DNA from: Arthrobacter pigmenti
GTDB lineage: Bacteria > Actinomycetota > Actinomycetes > Actinomycetales > Micrococcaceae
Reading direction: 5' to 3'
DNA: 64,000 bases
NCBI RefSeq assembly: GCF_011927905.1
Contig: NZ_JAATJL010000001.1
Span: 2,790,001 to 2,854,000, forward strand
This document shows, piece after piece, positions 60,048 through 64,000 of the stretch (its first letter is position 1; every line of letters starts with the position of its first letter). The notes beneath the pieces were generated by a model. The model was not told where the DNA came from and ran no database searches. It was given only the letters and a program-made list of their open reading frames with translations. The translations under genes and the position numbers were made by a program.

Positions 60048-61010
60048 CTAAACCTGCGCGGCGGCTCCCGCCAGGTACTTCGCCAGGGCGCCGGGTGCGG
60101 ACCTCGGCGCTTCGGCTTCGACGGCCGCGTTGTAGTTGGTATTCGTGTTCACGTCGTAGGTGAGGATGCGTCCGTCAGCGGTCTCCATGAACTCGATACC
60201 GCAGACCTCGATGTTGTTCCGGCGGGCAAACTCGACGTACTTCTCAATGATCGGGTGGTCGAAATCCCGGCGGAGACTGAACAGCTGCTGGTCCGCCTCG
60301 GGTTCGATGGTGGCTCCTGGAGGCATAATCGGCTTACCCGTGGTCGGATCAATGGCGCAGGCGTCCGCCGGGCAGAGCTGGAAGCCGCCGCGTGCCGTGT
60401 CCGCCTGGATCGCGTAGATGAACTCGCCGCCTACAATCTCCACCCGGGTGATCACCGGCTCCGCTGCCTGGATGTACTCCTGAACCAGCGTGATGCCGTC
60501 CTGCGGTTCCTCGAACTCGTCCGAAGCTACGTACTCCGCGAGATCGTCATGACTCTCGAACTTCCGGACACCGAGGCCTTTGCCGCCCTGGTTGTGCTTT
60601 GTGATGAACGGCGTCGGGAAGTCCTTCGCCGCCTCGAGGATCCGATCCCGGCCAATCGCAGCCACAGTGCGCGGGGTGTCGATGCCGGCCGCCTTCAGCG
60701 CAGTGAGCTGGTCGATCTTGCTCATCTCAAGTTCGAGGATGCGCCGTCCGTTGATGGTGCGCCGTCTGTGCGCTTCCAGCCAGGAGAGCACTGCCCGGGT
60801 GTAGTCCTTGGACAATCCGTGGTCCCGCGTATGGGCGGAGGCACTGATCCGCGACCAGAAGATGCCCTCCGGCGGCGTCGAGTCGAGGTCAAGCACCCCG
60901 TCCGTCAGCAGCCATTCCTCGAACTCGAGGCCTTCCTGCTCGAAGGCCCGCGCGAACGGCGGAAACCACTCGGGGTTCTCGTGCAGGGCATAGATCTTTT
61001 GCGCAGTCAT
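60048..61010 (-). CDS. ATP-grasp domain ligase (RimK-like)
   Basis: A 320-residue enzyme with ATP-grasp fold: a pre-ATP-grasp N-terminal domain, then FITKHNQGGKGLGVRKFESH (P-loop-like glycine lid), LVQEYIQAAEPVITRVEIVGG, and YDVNTNTNYNAAVEAEAP, where the Asn and Glu bind Mg-ATP. RimK members add Glu or make peptides from carboxylates; acceptor unknown. ATG 61010 is chosen over upstream frames by the domain start. Confidence 0.8.
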   Translation of the reverse strand: MTAQKIYALHENPEWFPPFARAFEQEGLEFEEWLLTDGVLDLDSTPPEGIFWSRISASAHTRDHGLSKDYTRAVLSWLEAHRRRTINGRRILELEMSKIDQLTALKAAGIDTPRTVAAIGRDRILEAAKDFPTPFITKHNQGGKGLGVRKFESHDDLAEYVASDEFEEPQDGITLVQEYIQAAEPVITRVEIVGGEFIYAIQADTARGGFQLCPADACAIDPTTGKPIMPPGATIEPEADQQLFSLRRDFDHPIIEKYVEFARRNNIEVCGIEFMETADGRILTYDVNTNTNYNAAVEAEAPRSAPGALAKYLAGAAAQV

Positions 61011-61038
61011 ATCCGATGCAACGGTGCTCTCAGGCAAC

Positions 61039-62619
61039 CTATTCCGATGCCGGGAGGTAAATCCCGTTGCCTGGCCCCATGGGAATCTCGAAGAAGAAGA
61101 ACACGCTGAGGATCGCAACCCAGGCCAGCCAGAACGGAACCACGAACGGCAGCATGCGGGCAATCAGCGTTCCCAATCCAGCAGCCGGTTCGTACTTCCG
61201 GAGCATGGCGAGAAGCACGATCATGTACGGGTTGAGCGGCGTGATCACCTGTGTCGCGGAGTCACCAACGCGGAATGCGCCCTGGATGAACGCCGGCTCA
61301 TACCCGAGCAACACGAACAACGGAACAAAGACCGCCGCCATCAACGTCCACATCGCCGAACCCGAGATGATGAACAGGTTCAACAGTGACGCCAACAGGA
61401 TAAACCCGAGGATGGCCGGGTAGCCCGTGAGGCCAATCGCTTCGAGCCCGCCTGCACCGGCCACCGCAATCCACTGCCCGATTCCGGACCAGTTGAACAA
61501 CGCGATGAACTGCCCCAGGATGAACGCCAGCACAAGGAACCCGGCCATGTCGCGGATCGCCTGGCCCATCACGCGCGGCACGTCCTTGCCACTCGCTATG
61601 GTGCCCACGAGCTTCCCGTACACGAGTCCCGGCACCACGAACATGGTGAAGACAATGAACACGATCGAGCCCAGCAGCGGCGAATCGGGCAGGAACGCAC
61701 CCTCTTCGTTGCGCCACGGGGAACCCGGAATGGTCACCGACACAGCAATGGCCGCCGCCAGTACGACGCCGGTGATCATCGCCCAGCGCAGGGCTTTGGT
61801 TTCGCGCGGGTCGAGTTCGGCCTTGAGGTCGGCCGCCGCGGTGGCGGGGGCGTCGTCGTCGTTGGCTACCTCGTCCCGAGAGATGCCCTGGCGGTTCAGC
61901 CGCGGTTCCAGCACCTTATCGATGATGAAGCCGGAGATGACCATGAGAACCAGTGACGAGACCACGTTGAAGAAGTAGTTCGAAACGGGCGTGACGGGCG
62001 AGCCGGCGTTGGGCAGAGTCTCGGTGACCGCCGTCGTAATCCCGGCGAACAGGGCGTCGAGGCTGGTGACCAGGAGGTTGGTCGAGTAGCCGGCGCCGGC
62101 CGCCGCGAAGCCTCCGAGCAGACCGGCGACGGGATGCCTGCCGGCCGCCTTGAACACCAGCGCGGCAAGGGGCGGGATAACCACGAATGCAGCATCGGAC
62201 ATGATCGAGCCCAGTACGCCGACGACACCGACGGCGTACGGCAGCGCCCAGCGCGGCGCCGAGCCGAAGGCTTTCCGGATCATCGCCGCGAGAAGCCCCG
62301 ACTTCTCCGCGACACCGACCGCGAGGAGGATCGGCAGCACCGTCACGAGCGGCGGGAAGCCGAGGTAGTTCGGGCCCAGGTTCTGGGTGAGCCAGGTGAG
62401 CCCCTCGGCGGTGAAGAGGCCGCGGATCCGCGTGATCTCGTCGCTGCCTGGAACCTGAACCGTGACGTTGCCCCAGGCCATCGCGGTGGAGACAACTGCG
62501 GTGATCCCGAAAAGGATGAGGAAGAGCATGAACGGTTCGGGCAGTTTGTTGCCGACGCGTTCAACGCCATTGAGGAAGCGGTCGGTGAAGCTGCGCCGGG
62601 AGACGGCTGAGGATGTCAC
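61039..62619 (-). CDS. abgT: AbgT family transporter
   Basis: A 526-residue membrane protein with about 11 helices, of the AbgT (p-aminobenzoyl-glutamate) family: DRFLNGVERVGNKLPEPFMLFL, GFAAAGAGYSTNLLVTSLDALFA, SSLVLMVISGFIIDKVLEPRL and AMWTLMAAVFVPLFVLLGYEPAF. Start is GTG 62619 with AGGAGC upstream; the longer TTG frame lacks support. It follows the amidohydrolase by 19 bp and probably imports the hydrolase substrate. Family members also export sulfonamides. Confidence 0.9.
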   Translation of the reverse strand: MTSSAVSRRSFTDRFLNGVERVGNKLPEPFMLFLILFGITAVVSTAMAWGNVTVQVPGSDEITRIRGLFTAEGLTWLTQNLGPNYLGFPPLVTVLPILLAVGVAEKSGLLAAMIRKAFGSAPRWALPYAVGVVGVLGSIMSDAAFVVIPPLAALVFKAAGRHPVAGLLGGFAAAGAGYSTNLLVTSLDALFAGITTAVTETLPNAGSPVTPVSNYFFNVVSSLVLMVISGFIIDKVLEPRLNRQGISRDEVANDDDAPATAAADLKAELDPRETKALRWAMITGVVLAAAIAVSVTIPGSPWRNEEGAFLPDSPLLGSIVFIVFTMFVVPGLVYGKLVGTIASGKDVPRVMGQAIRDMAGFLVLAFILGQFIALFNWSGIGQWIAVAGAGGLEAIGLTGYPAILGFILLASLLNLFIISGSAMWTLMAAVFVPLFVLLGYEPAFIQGAFRVGDSATQVITPLNPYMIVLLAMLRKYEPAAGLGTLIARMLPFVVPFWLAWVAILSVFFFFEIPMGPGNGIYLPASE

Positions 62620-62638
62620 GGGTGCTCCTAAGGATGGT

Positions 62639-63958
62639 TCAGTCGAAGTAGGCGGGGACGTCAATCGCCCCGCCCTGGAATTCGAACTCGTCGCGGACAG
62701 CCTGCTGCAGGGCCGGATCGCACAGGTAGTCCAGAGCGGTGAGCGCCAGCCCGGCGGCGCCGTCGTACGCTCCGCGTTCCGCTGCTTCGGTGTTCGCTGC
62801 GGCCGCGAACTCGCGGGTGTGCAGGGCCGTACCGGAGTCCGCGATGCTGATCAACGGGTGGATACCGGGAATGCGGTAGCTGACATTGCCGAAGTCCGTG
62901 GAGGCGGCGAGGGTATCTGAGACGACGCCGGCCGGAAGCGGACTGCGCCCCCTCCCCTGCTGCGCCTTGACCCAGCGGCCGGTCAGGGCGGTATTGGTCC
63001 TGATGGGCAGCGACGGCGGGTGCTCGTCCCACAACAGTTCGACGGCGGTGCCGGTCATCAGGGCAGCGCCGCGGGCAACGTCCCCGAGCCGGGCACTGAG
63101 GTCCTTCAGCGTCTCCGGAAGGCGGGAGCGAGCGTAGAGCTTCAGGACCGCGCGGTCGGGAATGATGTTCGGGCTCTGCCCGCCCTCGACGACGTTGGCG
63201 TGCACCCGGTCCGACGGCGGCAACTGCTGCCGCAGCAGGCCGATCCCCTGGTAGGCGAGGCTCGCGGCGTCGAGCGCGTTGCGTCCCATGAAGGGCTGGG
63301 CTGAGGCGTGCGCGGCAACGCCGGTGAACGTCATGGTGAGCAGGCGGCGGCCGAGCCAGGCCTGGTCGGCGAGATCATAACCATAGGGATGGACCATGAT
63401 CGCGGCGTCCACGCCGTCGAACGCCCCATTCCGAGCCATCACCTCCTTGCCGGAATACCCTTCCTCCGCGGGTGTGCCGAGGAAGACCACCTTTCCCTTC
63501 AACCGGTTCTTGACCGCTGCGAGGGCCAGGAAGGCGCCGACCCCCGTGGCCGCGATGACGTTATGGCCGCAGGCGTGGCCGATGCCGGGAAGGGCGTCAT
63601 ACTCACTCAGTACCGCGATGGTGGGGCCGGGTTCCGCGCCGTTGATTTCAGCGCGCAGTGCCGTTTCGACACCGTGGACGCCGGCGGTGGCATCGATGCC
63701 ATGCCTGGCCAGGACTTCGGCCAGGACCTTGGCACTGTTGTGCTCCCGGTACGCGGTCTCAGGGTTGGCGTGAAGGGTGTGCACAATGTGCGCGAGGTCT
63801 TCCTTCAGCGCTTCGATCCGCTGTTCCACCTCGGCGGCCAGTTCCGGTGGAGCGCCCTCGAACCGTGACTCCTCGGTTGTTGCAGTTGCCATCTTCCGCC
63901 GGGTCTCGTTGGCGATGGACGTGAGGAAGGCCGGGTCCGGCACAGTCGGTTCCGTCAT
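62639..63958 (-). CDS. M20 family amidohydrolase, AbgB-like
   Basis: A 439-residue metallopeptidase. The text ALPGIGHACGHNVIAATG (metal-binding H-x-C-G-H region), VVFLGTPAEEGYSGK (catalytic Glu) and IMVHPYGYDL mark the M20D amidohydrolases, including AbgB, which splits p-aminobenzoyl-glutamate. VEGGQSPNIIPDRAVLKLY is the dimerisation segment. With the AbgT transporter following, it would release p-aminobenzoate and glutamate, useful for folate synthesis. Start ATG 63958 is near the window edge; a second ATG 22 codons later (MATATT) is possible. Confidence 0.88.
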   Translation of the reverse strand: MTEPTVPDPAFLTSIANETRRKMATATTEESRFEGAPPELAAEVEQRIEALKEDLAHIVHTLHANPETAYREHNSAKVLAEVLARHGIDATAGVHGVETALRAEINGAEPGPTIAVLSEYDALPGIGHACGHNVIAATGVGAFLALAAVKNRLKGKVVFLGTPAEEGYSGKEVMARNGAFDGVDAAIMVHPYGYDLADQAWLGRRLLTMTFTGVAAHASAQPFMGRNALDAASLAYQGIGLLRQQLPPSDRVHANVVEGGQSPNIIPDRAVLKLYARSRLPETLKDLSARLGDVARGAALMTGTAVELLWDEHPPSLPIRTNTALTGRWVKAQQGRGRSPLPAGVVSDTLAASTDFGNVSYRIPGIHPLISIADSGTALHTREFAAAANTEAAERGAYDGAAGLALTALDYLCDPALQQAVRDEFEFQGGAIDVPAYFD

Positions 63959-64000
63959 CTTGGTAGCTTAGGCAACTATCGCCGGGATAGGCAGGGTGCA

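Overview
The window is a gene-dense, high-GC stretch of an actinobacterial chromosome, most probably from a member of the Micrococcaceae (Arthrobacter and relatives). This rests on an actinobacterial HU protein, an LpqY-SugABC type trehalose importer, DtxR/IdeR-type iron boxes, an HNH endonuclease of the DUF222 (13E12) family, frequent GTG/TTG starts and 4-bp ATGA/GTGA overlaps. The assignment comes from gene content only. There is no rRNA, CRISPR array or prophage; one tRNA is present.

Layout. 1-3.8 kb: tail of an unknown gene, tRNA-Gly(CCC), a YnfA-type membrane protein, a divergent MFS/LysR pair and panD. 3.9-8.5 kb: trehalose importer lpqY-sugA-sugB-sugC, followed by a 55-bp tandem repeat and a 26-bp perfect hairpin. 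8.7-15.9 kb: a HerA-like ATPase, an unknown membrane-anchored protein, and a thioredoxin/NHL protein overlapping a CopD-CtaG fusion. 16-20.3 kb: DUF222-HNH endonuclease with a duplicated 5' end, HU, an MFS exporter, and the zinc-free ribosomal protein operon rpmB-rpmG-rpsN. 20.5-26 kb: GlgC-like enzyme with an overlapping MarR regulator, an MHS transporter, an SGNH hydrolase and a diacylglycerol kinase. 26.2-30.4 kb: an iron-siderophore uptake operon. 30.5-34.3 kb: Xi-class GST, Csp-like copper protein overlapping a YihY protein, and an epimerase.

34.3-44.9 kb: a sugar ABC importer without its own ATPase, under a LacI regulator, divergent from a glycogen-debranching-type glycosidase; then GNAT-ribokinase divergent from an MFS-nucleoside hydrolase pair. 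45.16-47.91 kb: a complete IS481-family element of about 2.7 kb carrying two passenger genes. 48-55.2 kb: MscS channel, WYL regulator/VOC pair, CPBP-like protein, DUF2252 protein, flavin disulfide reductase and two small proteins. 55.3-57.7 kb: bioB with an upstream biotin-type operator and a nearby TetR (BioQ-like) gene. 57.7-64 kb: PRC-barrel protein, orphan iron-siderophore binding protein with an iron box, ChaB-like protein, ATP-grasp ligase and an AbgT/AbgB-type pair.

System links: the permease/ATPase operon at 27-30 kb lacks a binding protein and the binding protein at 58-59 kb lacks a transporter, yet both carry nearly the same iron box, so they probably form one uptake system. The LacI-controlled importer lacks an ATPase, and SugC at 7-8 kb is a candidate shared subunit. 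The most striking structure is the IS481-type element: near-matching terminal repeats, a perfect 6-bp target duplication containing CTAG, and two outward-facing genes (transposase and a WYL regulator) whose last codons lie in the terminal repeats and whose TAG stops are supplied by the duplicated target. Long intergenic hairpins are unusually common, and one palindromic family occurs twice.
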